From Cytophagales bacterium (GTDB lineage: Bacteria; Bacteroidota; Bacteroidia; Cytophagales; Cyclobacteriaceae): a stretch of 64,000 nucleotides of DNA. The stretch is from contig JAFLBQ010000007.1 in NCBI GenBank assembly GCA_017303805.1, positions 248,001-312,000 of the forward strand, in the 5' to 3' direction. A program made the position numbers and the translations under genes. This document shows, piece by piece, positions 51,911-61,561 of this stretch. How positions within the stretch are numbered: position 1 is the stretch's first letter; the number at the start of each line of letters is the position of its first letter. The notes under the pieces were generated by a model. The model saw only the letters and a list, made by a program, of their open reading frames with translations. It was not told the origin of the DNA and made no database searches.

Positions 51911-52861
51911 ATGTCAGTACTTGTATTCATAGAAACATCGGAAGGCAAAGCAAAAAAATCATCGTTGGAAGCTTTGTGTTATGCAAAAGCATTAGGGACT
52001 GTAACTGCCATTGTGCTGGGGCCGGCTGATGCCGAGGCCCTTGGGGCACTGGGAAAGTACGGAGCCTCCAACGTGTTGCATGCGGCCGATCCGAAATTAG
52101 CGCTGGGCACTATTCAGGCTTATGCATCGGTAATCACAAAAGCCATGGCCGATGAAAATGCCGAAGTGCTGGTGCTGGCTAATTCATCATTGGCCACACC
52201 GGTGGCCGCCAAAGTTGCTATAAAGACCGGGGCAAGTTTTGCTTCCAATGTAGTAGAGTTACCCGATACCTCGGCCGGCTTTAAAGTAAAACGCAGCATC
52301 TATACCGGCAAAGCATTTTGCTGGCAAGAATTAAAGAATGCAAAGAAAGTAATCGCCATAAAGAAGAATGCAGCCGAAGTAAAGGAAGGGGCCGGCAGCG
52401 CAACTGTAACACCATATAATGTAGCGCTTACCGAGGCCGACTTCAACACCAAAACACTTTCTACCGAAAAAGCTACAGGCGATGTGTTGCTGCCCGAAGC
52501 CGAGATTGTTGTTTCGGGTGGACGCGGCATGAAAGGCCCCGAGCATTGGGGAATATTGGAAGAGTTGGCGAAAACCCTGGGTGCAGCCACTGGTTGTAGC
52601 AAACCCGTATCAGATATGCATTGGCGCCCCCACCACGAACACGTGGGTCAAACCGGAGTGAAGGTTGCACCTCAACTCTATATTGCCATCGGGATTTCAG
52701 GAGCAATTCAGCACCTGGCGGGGGTAAACTCCAGCAAGTGCATTGTGGTAATCAATAAAGATGCTGAAGCACCCTTTTTTAAAGCGGCTGATTACGGCAT
52801 CGTGGGCGATGCATTTGAAGTAGTACCCCAATTGACGGCTGCCCTAAAAGCGGCTCTATAG
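51911..52861 (+). CDS. etfA: Electron transfer flavoprotein, alpha subunit
   Basis: A 316-residue FAD-binding alpha subunit. The FAD domain is in the C-terminal half: SGGRGMKGPEHWG near 202, GCSKPVSDMHWRPHHEHVGQTG near 235-255 and YIAIGISGAIQHLAG near 265-280, followed by NKDAEAPFFKAADYGIVGD. The N-terminal domain (to about 190) has the usual alpha/beta fold and the SSLATPVAAKVA segment. It forms the heterodimer with EtfB from the gene 18 bases upstream. Confidence 0.95.
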   Translation: MSVLVFIETSEGKAKKSSLEALCYAKALGTVTAIVLGPADAEALGALGKYGASNVLHAADPKLALGTIQAYASVITKAMADENAEVLVLANSSLATPVAAKVAIKTGASFASNVVELPDTSAGFKVKRSIYTGKAFCWQELKNAKKVIAIKKNAAEVKEGAGSATVTPYNVALTEADFNTKTLSTEKATGDVLLPEAEIVVSGGRGMKGPEHWGILEELAKTLGAATGCSKPVSDMHWRPHHEHVGQTGVKVAPQLYIAIGISGAIQHLAGVNSSKCIVVINKDAEAPFFKAADYGIVGDAFEVVPQLTAALKAAL

Positions 52862-52915
52862 ATTTTGCCATCGTAACTCAGGATTAGAGGATTTTTTTAT
52901 AATTTCAATTTTTTA

Positions 52916-53539
52916 GTGGCTCCGTTGAAGAAGATAAAACTCGAAATACTGGGACTTTCATCCAGTCAGACACAAACCGGATCGTTTGCCCTTGTATTGG
53001 GCGAAATGGAAGGCAACCGGAGGCTGCCGATTATCATCGGAATGTTCGAAGCCCAGGCCATCGCCATCGAAATAGAGAAGATTGTACCTAATCGCCCGAT
53101 GACGCACGATTTGTTCAAGGCGTTTGCCAGCAACTTTCATTTCCACATCGAAGAGATTATCATTTCCGATTTAAAAGAAGGTGTGTTCTTCGCCAAAATT
53201 GTGTGTACCGATGGGCTTAAGAAAATAGAGGTGGATGCTCGTCCGTCCGATGCCATCGCCATTGGGTTGCGCTTTGATGCTCCCATCTATACTTACGAAA
53301 GCATTCTGGCCGAAGCGGGTATTGTGCTTACTGATCAGGATGACGATGAAGAACTGCAAGAGAAAAAACCGGAGCCCAAAGCCCGCGTAAAAAAAGAATC
53401 AACCAAAAAAGGTAGTGGTGGCGAAGACTACAAGCACTACTCGATTGAAAAACTAAACGAGTTGCTGAAGGATGCCATTGAAAAGGAAGACTACGAACGG
53501 GCAGCCAAAATCCGGGACGAGCTCGGAAAACGAAATTAA
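52916..53539 (+). CDS. Bifunctional nuclease family (BFN/DUF151) protein with UVR motif
   Basis: A 207-residue protein. The BFN domain (residues 5-140) shows LEILGLSSSQTQTGSFALVLGE, RRLPIIIGMFEAQAIAIEIE and DARPSDAIAIGLRFDAPIY. After a Lys/Glu-rich linker (about 145-172) a C-terminal UVR motif (about 180-205; LLKDAIEKEDYERAAKIRDEL) would bind partner proteins as in UvrB/UvrC. No ATG lies at the start; the GTG at 52916 is the best candidate, with TTG at 52925 possible. The transporter gene starts 5 bases after its stop. Confidence 0.87.
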   Translation: MAPLKKIKLEILGLSSSQTQTGSFALVLGEMEGNRRLPIIIGMFEAQAIAIEIEKIVPNRPMTHDLFKAFASNFHFHIEEIIISDLKEGVFFAKIVCTDGLKKIEVDARPSDAIAIGLRFDAPIYTYESILAEAGIVLTDQDDDEELQEKKPEPKARVKKESTKKGSGGEDYKHYSIEKLNELLKDAIEKEDYERAAKIRDELGKRN

Positions 53540-53543
53540 TCGC

Positions 53544-54854
53544 ATGGACTATTTGCGCGGCTTTCTGGGCCTTGTATTTATTGTTGCCGTGGCCTGGGTG
53601 CTATCAGGCAATCGAAAAGCAATTGACTGGCGGCTCGTATTGGTAGGTATTACCATTCAATTAATCTTTGGGTTGATTATCGGCAAAGTTGAAATGGCCC
53701 AGCAGGCTTTTGTTTTTATAAGCGAAAAGTTTGTAACCTTTTTAAGTTTTGCCGCCAAAGGTGCCGAGTTTCTCTATGGCGATTTGTCTAAGAACAGTGC
53801 CGGCAATCCGGAAGTAAAACATAACCTCGGGTTTCTTTTTGCCTTTCAGGCACTGCCTACCGTAATCTTCTTTTCAGCTATTACTGCAGGCCTCTACTAC
53901 TTAGGCGTGTTGCAGAAAATTGTATATGGTTTTGCATGGGTTATGGCGCGCACCATGCGGCTATCCGGCTCCGAAAGCTTATCGGCTGCAGCCAATATTT
54001 TTATGGGCCAAACAGAAGCTCCGCTGCTGGTTAAACCCTTTATTAAAAGCATGACCAAATCAGAGCTTAACTGCCTGATGGTGGGTGGCATGGCTACGAT
54101 AGCCGGTAGTGTATTAGGCGCTTATGTTTCGTTCCTGGGCGGAGGCGATCCGGCTCAGCAAGCTAAGTTTGCTACCTACTTATTAAGTGCATCGATTATG
54201 AATGCCCCGGCTGCCATTGTGCTGGCCAAACTGTTTACACCGGAAACTGAACCCGAAAAAATTGATCGCAACCTGGTGGTAACCAAAGAACAGATTGGAG
54301 TTAACCTGGTGGATGCTATGGCTTCGGGTGCAGCCGATGGGTTAAAGCTGGCATTGAACATTGGCGCCATGCTGCTGGCATTTATTGCCATTATCTATGC
54401 CGTAAATTGGGTGTTGGTAGATTTTATAGGAGCCCTTACCGGCTTAAATGATTTTGTGGTGAGTAGTACCCACGGTGTTTACTCCGGCTTTTCGTTGCAG
54501 TATATTTTGGGGCAGGTGTTTCGGGTGTTTGCATTTTGCATGGGGGTAGAGTGGAGCGAATCACTTTATGTGGGTAGCTTGCTCGGCCAGAAACTGGTGA
54601 TTAACGAATTTGTTGCCTACCTCGATCTGGCGCAACTAAAATCAGCGGGTGTGTTGAGCGACAAGTCTATCCGCATTGCAACCTACGCGCTGTGCGGGTT
54701 TGCAAATTTTAGTTCCATTGCTATTCAGATCGGAGGCATTGGCGGCATGGCCCCGCAGCGGCAAGGCGATCTTTCGCGGTTAGGACTGCGCGCGATGTTG
54801 GCAGCCTCTCTTGCTACCATGATGACGGCCACCATTGCCGGTGCAATTTTTTAG
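53544..54854 (+). CDS. Concentrative nucleoside transporter (NupC/CNT family)
   Basis: A 436-residue inner-membrane protein with about eight to ten hydrophobic helices. CNT signatures are visible: 'FAFQALPTVIFFSAITAGLYYLG' near 95-117, GQTEAPLLVKPF near 155-166, GGMATIAGSVLGAYVSFLG near 183-201 and the late GFANFSSIAIQIGGIGGMAP near 390-409. It imports nucleosides with sodium or protons. The ATG at 53544 gives MDYLRGFLGLVFIV; a longer frame from 53472 would overlap the nuclease gene. Co-transcribed with the BFN gene, 4 bases upstream. Confidence 0.93.
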   Translation: MDYLRGFLGLVFIVAVAWVLSGNRKAIDWRLVLVGITIQLIFGLIIGKVEMAQQAFVFISEKFVTFLSFAAKGAEFLYGDLSKNSAGNPEVKHNLGFLFAFQALPTVIFFSAITAGLYYLGVLQKIVYGFAWVMARTMRLSGSESLSAAANIFMGQTEAPLLVKPFIKSMTKSELNCLMVGGMATIAGSVLGAYVSFLGGGDPAQQAKFATYLLSASIMNAPAAIVLAKLFTPETEPEKIDRNLVVTKEQIGVNLVDAMASGAADGLKLALNIGAMLLAFIAIIYAVNWVLVDFIGALTGLNDFVVSSTHGVYSGFSLQYILGQVFRVFAFCMGVEWSESLYVGSLLGQKLVINEFVAYLDLAQLKSAGVLSDKSIRIATYALCGFANFSSIAIQIGGIGGMAPQRQGDLSRLGLRAMLAASLATMMTATIAGAIF

Positions 54855-54864
54855 CTTTATAAAT

Positions 54865-55227
54865 ATGCTCTCCAAATTCAACAATACAATCCTCGCCTTA
54901 CTCTTTCTGTTGTTTGCAGCCGTGCAACTCAACGACCCCGATCCGGCTTTGTGGGTAGTGATTTACCTTAACATGGTAGTAATTTGTCTGTGGGCCATGT
55001 TTAGAACTCCTAACAAGTACTGGCTGTGGGTTTCTGGTGCTGCCTATCTGGTGTATGCAGTTATTTTGTTGCCGGGAGCGTGGCAGTGGATTCAATCGCC
55101 CGATCGTTCGTTGTTATTCGATGACCTTGCCAAAATGCAGTTTCCCTACATTGAAGAAACCCGCGAGTGCCTCGGGTTGCTGATCTGCGTGGTGGTAATT
55201 GCATGGCAGCTTTGGAAACGCAGATAG
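54865..55227 (+). CDS. Small four-helix membrane protein (transmembrane 220 type)
   Basis: A 120-residue integral membrane protein with helices at about 8-25, 28-45, 53-72 and 98-117. The signature 'LFAAVQLNDPDPALWVVIY' near 14-33 and the acidic 'FPYIEETRECLGLLI' near 89-103 are typical of the small transmembrane family 220. Function unknown. It follows the nucleoside transporter by 10 bases and is probably the last gene of that operon. A hairpin terminator follows. Confidence 0.78.
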   Translation: MLSKFNNTILALLFLLFAAVQLNDPDPALWVVIYLNMVVICLWAMFRTPNKYWLWVSGAAYLVYAVILLPGAWQWIQSPDRSLLFDDLAKMQFPYIEETRECLGLLICVVVIAWQLWKRR

Positions 55228-55230
55228 TAG

Positions 55231-55266
55231 AAAAAAGAAGTGCGCCATGAAGCATGCCGCACTTCT
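55231..55266 (-). terminator. Intrinsic terminator, convergent genes
   Basis: Perfect 9-base-pair arms AGAAGTGCG (55236-55244) and CGCACTTCT (55258-55266) enclose a 13-base loop. On the minus strand the hairpin is followed by a run of T (six A at 55231-55236 on the given strand), so it terminates the DUF885 gene. It may also act on the plus-strand operon, though with a poorer T tract. Confidence 0.8.
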
Positions 55267-55271
55267 GGTTC

Positions 55272-57038
55272 TTATTTCGTTTTAGCAATCCACGTTTTAA
55301 TTTTTGTTTCCAGTTTTTCAAGCGGTAGCGAGCCGCTGTTTAACACCTGGTTGTGAAATTCTTTTACATCAAACTTTTCGCCCAGTTCCTTTTCGGCTAC
55401 AGCCCGTAATTCTAAAATTTTAAGTTGCCCCATTTTATACGACAAGGCTTGCCCCGGGTTGGCCATGTAGCGTTCAATTTCCGATTCAATATTTTGTTCG
55501 CTGGCAGCTTCATGATCTTTAGAGTATTGAATGGCCTGCTCGCGCGTCCAACCTTGCGAGTGCATACCCGCATCTACTACCAGGCGGATGGCGCGGTGCA
55601 TTTCTGCCGTTAACATTCCAAAGTATTGGTACGGGTCGGTATAAAGGCCTAACTCTTTACCTAACGATTCGGTGTAGAGTGCCCATCCTTCTGTATAAGC
55701 ACCGTAGTTCAAAAATCTACGGAAGTCTGGCAAGTCTTTGTTTTCAATTTTTAACATAATCTGGTAGTGATGGCCGGGAATGGCTTCGTGCAGGAATAAA
55801 TCTTCGGTGCCCACAATGCTGTAGCGCGTGGGCTCCGGGGAAGGAAAATAAAAGATACCCGGGCGCGAGCCATCGGCAGAAGCGGCATTGTAATTGGCCG
55901 CAGTTGTTTTTTCGCGGTACGCTTCTATGCGCCTAACTTCAAAAGCAGCTTTGGGTGCATGGGCAAATAGTTTGGTGAGATTAGGCTTCATCTTTTCGTG
56001 TATCGCGTTGTAGTAGGCCACAATGTCTTCTCCGGTTTTAAAAGGCATTAACTTCTTGTCGTTGCGCACGCTTTCTAAAAATTCTTTCAGGGTGCCTTTA
56101 AATTTTACCTGCGCTTTTACTTTTTCCATTTCTTGCGAGATGCGTTCTACTTCTTTATTACCGATGGCAAACACCTCATCGGCAGTCAGGTTGGTAGTGG
56201 TATAGCGTTTAATGGCGTACGCATAAAATTCTTTTCCTTGGGGCAGGGCATCAATGCCCGAGGTTTCGCGGCAAGCGGGCAAGTATTCGGTAGCAATAAA
56301 TTCTTTTAGCCTTTGATTAGCCGGTATAATTTCGGTTTCAATAATCTGTTTGTAGCGGCCGGCAAGTCTGCTTTTATCTTCTTCATTAAAATCAGCCGGA
56401 AAGTTTTTTGCCGGTGTGTAAAGCAAATGTTCCTCGGCCGGGCCGTGATCGAAATTGGCGAGTTGCGGAATTACTTTTTTTGCCAGCGCTTTCGGGATTA
56501 CATAGCCGGTAGCCAGCCCGGTTTTCATGTTGGCAATGGCGGTATCGCACCAGGCCGGGTATTGCGCTAATCGTGCCAGCCAATTATCATAGTCTTTAAC
56601 AGTTTTAAACGGCTGGTTGCCGGTGCCGCTGCCTAATTGTGCAATGGTAAGTGTGAGCGACCGGATTTGCGTGATAGGTGTGAGGTAGTCTTTGAATTGT
56701 AACCCTTGCAGGTTGCTGCTGCATTCGTATGCCAACAAGTCATAACTTAATTGATCGTTTTCATTTAATGAATCGCGGGTATAGGTGCTCAGTTTATTCT
56801 GATAATTTTCATAAAAGGATTTGAGTTGGTTGCGGTAGGCCTGGGTAAGCGTATTGGGCAGCAAATCGTTATACCGATTGTCGCCCGCACTGGTAGCGCT
56901 AAGTGGAAATAGTTTCAGATGTTCTTCGTGGTAGGCATGCAACAGGCTATCGAACGGCAGCGGGGCCGCAGGTTCGGGTTGGCGGCAAGCCCCCAACAGC
57001 AGCGGGAGCGCCAGCGCACAAAACAATAATTTTTTCAT
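55272..57038 (-). CDS. DUF885-family lipoprotein, putative metallopeptidase
   Basis: A 588-residue lipoprotein (lipobox LLGAC, cysteine near 18). DUF885 features: N-terminal helical region with 'LFPLSATSAGDNRYND', and the conserved DLFLHEAIPGHHYQ motif near 410-423, whose HE..PGHH arrangement suggests a zinc site. The downstream glutamate lies in YTEGWALYTESLG, and YFGMLTAEMHRAIRLVVDAGMH follows. The family is thought to contain peptidases but is poorly characterised. It ends at a hairpin terminator. About 100 bases separate it from the acyltransferase gene upstream on the same strand. Confidence 0.85.
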   Translation of the reverse strand: MKKLLFCALALPLLLGACRQPEPAAPLPFDSLLHAYHEEHLKLFPLSATSAGDNRYNDLLPNTLTQAYRNQLKSFYENYQNKLSTYTRDSLNENDQLSYDLLAYECSSNLQGLQFKDYLTPITQIRSLTLTIAQLGSGTGNQPFKTVKDYDNWLARLAQYPAWCDTAIANMKTGLATGYVIPKALAKKVIPQLANFDHGPAEEHLLYTPAKNFPADFNEEDKSRLAGRYKQIIETEIIPANQRLKEFIATEYLPACRETSGIDALPQGKEFYAYAIKRYTTTNLTADEVFAIGNKEVERISQEMEKVKAQVKFKGTLKEFLESVRNDKKLMPFKTGEDIVAYYNAIHEKMKPNLTKLFAHAPKAAFEVRRIEAYREKTTAANYNAASADGSRPGIFYFPSPEPTRYSIVGTEDLFLHEAIPGHHYQIMLKIENKDLPDFRRFLNYGAYTEGWALYTESLGKELGLYTDPYQYFGMLTAEMHRAIRLVVDAGMHSQGWTREQAIQYSKDHEAASEQNIESEIERYMANPGQALSYKMGQLKILELRAVAEKELGEKFDVKEFHNQVLNSGSLPLEKLETKIKTWIAKTK

Positions 57039-57136
57039 ACAGGTTTAAGGTTAGACTTACGCGAAACAAAAACCTTCTTGCTGAAATTGAAACAGAATTG
57101 TGTTGTGTGGCCTAAAAGATGGATGTGGCTATCGGT

Positions 57137-58891
57137 TTAATCCTTTAACCAATCTTTTTTAAGGTTATCGATCGTTTCCTGCGGCAGCAGTTTAATATCC
57201 AAAATCATAAAACCATCCAACGCCTGGTTAAAGGCTGGGTCGATGTTAAACCCGATAATGCGTGCATTTTGGTGAATGTATTTCTTTAACAGCACGGGTG
57301 CCGATTTGATAGCCGGTTCAATGTCATCAATAATCTTATCGAGTTTTTTAATATCGTTGCCGGTGCTGTCCAGCAAAAGACCGGCTTCGTCTAACACCAC
57401 TTTATCTACCTTATATTTCTTTCGCGGCTTGATAAACTTGGCAAGTGCGTGATCGAAGTAATGCCGTTGAATGAACGCCACTATTAAACTTTTTGAAACC
57501 TGCGAATAGTAGTTGCTGATGCTTACCGGGCCGATAATGTACCGATGATCGGGATTATTGATCAGCACCGATAAAATTCCGCGCCACAGCATGAACAACG
57601 GCATGCGTTTGTTTTGATATTCGGGTATTATAAAAGATCGGCCCAATTCAATTGATTGACTCAACACAGGAATAAACCCATCCTTCATTCGGAAGAGGGT
57701 GTTGGTATAAAAACCTTTGCGACCGCGGGTGGTTACAATTTCGCGCCCCATGCCAATGCGGTAGGCGCCCACCACTTGTTGGGCTTCGCGATCGTACAGA
57801 AACAGATGCTGGTAGTATTGATCAAACGCATCCAGGTCCAGGCCTTTGTTGGTTCCTTCGCCTTCCTGTCGGAAAGTGATCTCCCGCAGGCGCCCGATTT
57901 CAAAAAGAATATTAGGAATGAGTTGGGGTGGTGCGAGGTATAAATCAAAATTCTGTTGACTAAGAATTTTGTGGGTGCTGATTCTGTGAAGGTCTTCGGC
58001 TATCAACTCGGGGCTGATGCCGTCTTCAACCGGCTCTGGCTTTTCGGGCAGGGCAAGGTTAGGAATAAAATTTCTTTTTGGTTTTAGTGCCGATCCGAGG
58101 CTGTACGTTTTGGCGCGCAGGTAGCGGCCCAGTTGCTCCACATCATCAAAAACACTTTGCTCTTTTACAGAAATAGGATACCCGATGCGCACCCGCAGCG
58201 TGCGGGCATGCGTGGAGGTTAGTTCATGAGGCAATCGTAACGTGCGCAAGATAGGATGCAGCAACCCCAACAAGTGGAACGACCAGCTATTGTGGCCGTG
58301 AAAATAAATGGGCACCACGGGTACCTGCGCTTTGCGAATAAGTTTAAGTGCCGGCTTTTGCCAGTCCCTATCGGTAATGCCTTTGCGCTTGCGGTGCCAC
58401 GTAGAAACTTCGCCTGCCGGAAAGATACCCACCGGGCTGCCGGCAGCCAACATTTCTTTGGCCTGCTTCATGCCGGTTACGCTGGAAGCAACATGTTGAA
58501 AATCTTCGAACGGATTTACACCGATAAAAAATTGCTGAATGGGTTCTATTCGTTTTAATAAAAAGTTAGCCAGCACTTTGTACTCGGGGCGCCTTTGCGC
58601 AATCAGGTAAATCAATACGAGGCCGTCCAGCCCGCCATAGGGGTGATTGGAAACTGTAACAAAAGCTCCTTGCTTTGGGATGCGCGCTAACTCCGATTCA
58701 TCTACTTCCAGTTTAATGTATGCCTGTTTTAAATACTCATCAATAAAGGCAAGGTCTTTATGCGGAAATAATTTATTGTAGAGGGCGTTGAGTTTATGCA
58801 CACCGCCAAAGCGCATTACGAGTGTGGCAAGAAGTTTATTGCCAATACCGCTGGCTTTAGAAAATTGTTCGGGGGTTACAAGCTCTTGCAT
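57137..58891 (-). CDS. Two-domain acyltransferase resembling ornithine-lipid synthase OlsF
   Basis: A 584-residue fusion. Residues about 50-270 are a PlsC-like O-acyltransferase with an SNHPYGGLDG catalytic block near 79-88, where H and D are separated by five residues, and a GIFPAGEVSTWH block near 155. Residues about 330-560 resemble the OlsB-like GNAT N-acyltransferase, with VGAYRIGMG near 395, 'FIPVLSQSIELGRSFIIPEYQ' near 425-445 and ISNYYS near 475. This domain order matches bifunctional OlsF, which makes ornithine lipids in some Bacteroidota. It is membrane-associated. Glycine lipid or another aminolipid product is also possible. Confidence 0.75.
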   Translation of the reverse strand: MQELVTPEQFSKASGIGNKLLATLVMRFGGVHKLNALYNKLFPHKDLAFIDEYLKQAYIKLEVDESELARIPKQGAFVTVSNHPYGGLDGLVLIYLIAQRRPEYKVLANFLLKRIEPIQQFFIGVNPFEDFQHVASSVTGMKQAKEMLAAGSPVGIFPAGEVSTWHRKRKGITDRDWQKPALKLIRKAQVPVVPIYFHGHNSWSFHLLGLLHPILRTLRLPHELTSTHARTLRVRIGYPISVKEQSVFDDVEQLGRYLRAKTYSLGSALKPKRNFIPNLALPEKPEPVEDGISPELIAEDLHRISTHKILSQQNFDLYLAPPQLIPNILFEIGRLREITFRQEGEGTNKGLDLDAFDQYYQHLFLYDREAQQVVGAYRIGMGREIVTTRGRKGFYTNTLFRMKDGFIPVLSQSIELGRSFIIPEYQNKRMPLFMLWRGILSVLINNPDHRYIIGPVSISNYYSQVSKSLIVAFIQRHYFDHALAKFIKPRKKYKVDKVVLDEAGLLLDSTGNDIKKLDKIIDDIEPAIKSAPVLLKKYIHQNARIIGFNIDPAFNQALDGFMILDIKLLPQETIDNLKKDWLKD

Positions 58892-58971
58892 GCAAGGCGA
58901 AATATTAGGTAGAAGTGCGAGTTATCAAGTTAAACCTTAATTTAACCTTAAGGATTAGAATTTTATTAGTC

Positions 58972-59664
58972 TCAACTTTTTAACCGGTGCATTATGTCGT
59001 TCATCATTTCGATTTGAATGCGTTGCACTTCCATGAGTTCTTGTTGTTGATGCATGATCAGGTGATCTATTTTTTCATGCAAGGCACGAATCTCCAGTTC
59101 TGATTTCAGATTTACCATGTAATCTTTTTTTGCACGGTCGCGGTCTTTCTCTTCTTGGCGGTTTTGGCTCATCATAATTACCGGTGCCTGCAAAGCTGCC
59201 AGGCACGATAAAATCAGGTTTAATAAAATAAACGGGTAGGGGTCAAAGCCTTTGTTGGCAAGCCAGTACACATTAAACACAATCCAACACATTAAAAAAA
59301 ACATGAACGAAATTATGAACGTCCAACTGCCGCCAAAGGTGGCCACCCCATCGGCCACGCGTTGGCCCAGGGTTGTGGGCCTGGCCTCGTCTTCTACCTT
59401 ATCGCTCAGGGTCTCTTTGTTGGTTATGGATTCCAGCACTCTTTTTTCAAGGTCGGTAAGCTCTCCGATCTGGCGGGTTAAACAATCGGCAATGTAGCGC
59501 TCGCGAATGCCGTTTAACTCGCTTAGCGCCAGGTTGTGCTCGGGCTTAAAATCCGGATATTCTTTTTGAAGAAACTTTACCAGGGATTGACGCAACGTTT
59601 TACCCGATACTTTTTCGGACAAGGGGAACGTGTGGCGGGTGAGGTCGCTTTGGAAGGTAGCCAT
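58972..59664 (-). CDS. DUF1003 membrane protein
   Basis: A 230-residue protein. After a soluble N-terminus of about 105 residues, two membrane helices (about 108-130 and 140-160) contain GGSWTFIISFMFFLMCWIVFN and FDPYPFILLNLILSCLAALQAPVIMMSQNRQ, the DUF1003 signature. A charged C-terminal coiled coil (about 165-228) includes 'LKSELEIRALHEKIDHLI'. Role unknown. The ATG at 59664 (MATFQSD) is used, since the longer frame needs a TTG at 59670. It is divergent from the alpha-amylase gene. Confidence 0.87.
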   Translation of the reverse strand: MATFQSDLTRHTFPLSEKVSGKTLRQSLVKFLQKEYPDFKPEHNLALSELNGIRERYIADCLTRQIGELTDLEKRVLESITNKETLSDKVEDEARPTTLGQRVADGVATFGGSWTFIISFMFFLMCWIVFNVYWLANKGFDPYPFILLNLILSCLAALQAPVIMMSQNRQEEKDRDRAKKDYMVNLKSELEIRALHEKIDHLIMHQQQELMEVQRIQIEMMNDIMHRLKS

Positions 59665-59767
59665 AGGCAAATAACTAAAAATAGTGGGTAAGGCTCAAAA
59701 AATTCTCCTGCATTTTCTGCATCAAATTAACGCCTTGTAGCTGATTTAATTTACCTTTAAAACCGGT

Positions 59768-61561
59768 ATGAAAAGACTTGTTTTACTTCTCTTGGTTGCA
59801 GTTTTGGCGTGCCAGCCCACCAAAGAAAAAATTCCCGAACCCATGTCGAAAGCCCCTCAGCATAAACCCGTTATCTACCAGGTAATGACCCGCCTGTTCG
59901 GAAACACGGTGGCTACCAACAAACTCTACGGCACGCTGCAAGAGAATGGTGTGGGTAAGCTTAACGATATTTCGGCTACCGCTCTACAAGCCATTAAAGA
60001 ATTAGGGGTTACCCACGTGTGGTACACCGGTGTAATTGAGCACGCCCTGCTTACAGACTATACCGCTTACGGTATTCCCTCAGACGATCCGGATGTAGTG
60101 AAAGGGCGGGCCGGTTCACCGTATGCCATCAAAGATTATTACGACATTAACCCAGACCTGGCTACTGATGTTAACCACCGCATGGCCGAGTTCGAAGCCC
60201 TGGTAGCCCGAACGCATGCTGCCGGTTTGAAAGTGATAATCGACTTTGTGCCCAACCACGTAGCGCGCGCCTACCACAGCGATGCGAAACCTGAAGGCAT
60301 AAAAGATTTAGGCGAAGGCGATGATACTTCGGTATCGTTTAAACCAGACAATAACTTTTACTACCTGCCGGGCCAGGCCTTTCAACCTCCGGCCCGCTAC
60401 AACCCATTGGCACAAGAGGTGGCTCCGGGTGAAGACAAAAAATTTTTAGAAAATCCCGCCAAGGTTACCGGCAACGATCAGTTTACAGCCACACCCGGTG
60501 TGAACGAGTGGTTCGAAACGGTGAAGTTGAACTATGGTGTGGACATTCAGGACAACCGCAAAAAATATTTCGATCCGATACCCACTACATGGGTGAAGAT
60601 GAAAGACATTCTGGTGTACTGGGCACACAAAGGCGTAGATGGTTTTCGGTGCGACATGGCCGAAATGGTTCCGGTTGAATTCTGGCAATGGGCTATTCCG
60701 CAAGTAAAAGCAGTCGCCCCGCATCTTATTTTTATTGCCGAGATTTATAATCCGGCCGAGTACCGCAACTACATCCACACCGGAAAGTTTGATTTGTTGT
60801 ACGATAAAGTGCAACTGTACGACACGCTGCGCAACCTTACCCGCGGGCAAGGCAATACAAATTATATTACCGGCATTCAAAAATGGTTGGCCGATATCAA
60901 CACCCACATGCTTCACTTTTTAGAGAACCACGATGAGCAACGCATTGCTTCGCGCGATTTTGCTGGCGACCCGTGGAAAGCAGTACCGGCTATGGTGATC
61001 AGTGCTACCATCGATAAAGGCCCGGTGCTTATTTACTTTGGGCAGGAGGTAGGTGAGCCGGGTGCCGGGGCCGAAGGCTTTGGTGGCGATGACGGTCGCA
61101 CAACCATTTTTGATTATTGGGGTGTGCCCGAACATCAGAAGTGGTTGAACGGTGGAAAGTTTGATGGCGGCTTGCTGAGCGACAACCAGAAAGCGGTGCG
61201 CCAGTTTTATGCAGATATTCTCCGGTTCGCTTCCACCAATCCGGCAATTTCGGGAGGCGAGTACTTCGACCTTACCGAATTCAATCAGCAACAAGGAAAC
61301 ATTCCACACCTGGTGCATGTGTTTGCACGCGTGGCAGGCGAGGAGCGACTGGTAATCGTTTCGGGTTTTAACGACAAACCCGTGCGGGTGAAAATAAAAT
61401 TGACAAAAGAGGTAAAGCAAGCATTTGCCTTGCAGCTCGACCAGCTATATGTAGGCCGCGACTTATTGCGGAGCGGTGCCGACATTGGGTTGGATAAAGA
61501 AGGCATGTTTGAAGTGGACGTGCCACCCTACGTTTCGTATATTTTTAAAATTAAACATTGA
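59768..61561 (+). CDS. GH13 alpha-amylase-family lipoprotein 1
   Basis: A 597-residue glycoside hydrolase exported as a lipoprotein (lipobox VLAC, cysteine near 15). GH13 motifs: region I DFVPNHV near 158-164, region II GFRCDMAE near 294-301 with the nucleophile aspartate, region III FIAEIYNP with the acid/base glutamate near 322, and region IV FLENHDEQR near 382-390. A C-terminal beta domain follows. It acts on alpha-glucans or oligosaccharides at the cell surface or in the periplasm. The stop overlaps the next gene's start by one base (TGATG), so the two are coupled. Confidence 0.9.
   Translation: MKRLVLLLLVAVLACQPTKEKIPEPMSKAPQHKPVIYQVMTRLFGNTVATNKLYGTLQENGVGKLNDISATALQAIKELGVTHVWYTGVIEHALLTDYTAYGIPSDDPDVVKGRAGSPYAIKDYYDINPDLATDVNHRMAEFEALVARTHAAGLKVIIDFVPNHVARAYHSDAKPEGIKDLGEGDDTSVSFKPDNNFYYLPGQAFQPPARYNPLAQEVAPGEDKKFLENPAKVTGNDQFTATPGVNEWFETVKLNYGVDIQDNRKKYFDPIPTTWVKMKDILVYWAHKGVDGFRCDMAEMVPVEFWQWAIPQVKAVAPHLIFIAEIYNPAEYRNYIHTGKFDLLYDKVQLYDTLRNLTRGQGNTNYITGIQKWLADINTHMLHFLENHDEQRIASRDFAGDPWKAVPAMVISATIDKGPVLIYFGQEVGEPGAGAEGFGGDDGRTTIFDYWGVPEHQKWLNGGKFDGGLLSDNQKAVRQFYADILRFASTNPAISGGEYFDLTEFNQQQGNIPHLVHVFARVAGEERLVIVSGFNDKPVRVKIKLTKEVKQAFALQLDQLYVGRDLLRSGADIGLDKEGMFEVDVPPYVSYIFKIKH

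Noticed and set aside
60446-61420. Two long minus-strand frames within the first GH13 gene
   Set aside because: Both are antisense to catalytic motifs of the amylase and have low-complexity, non-protein-like composition.
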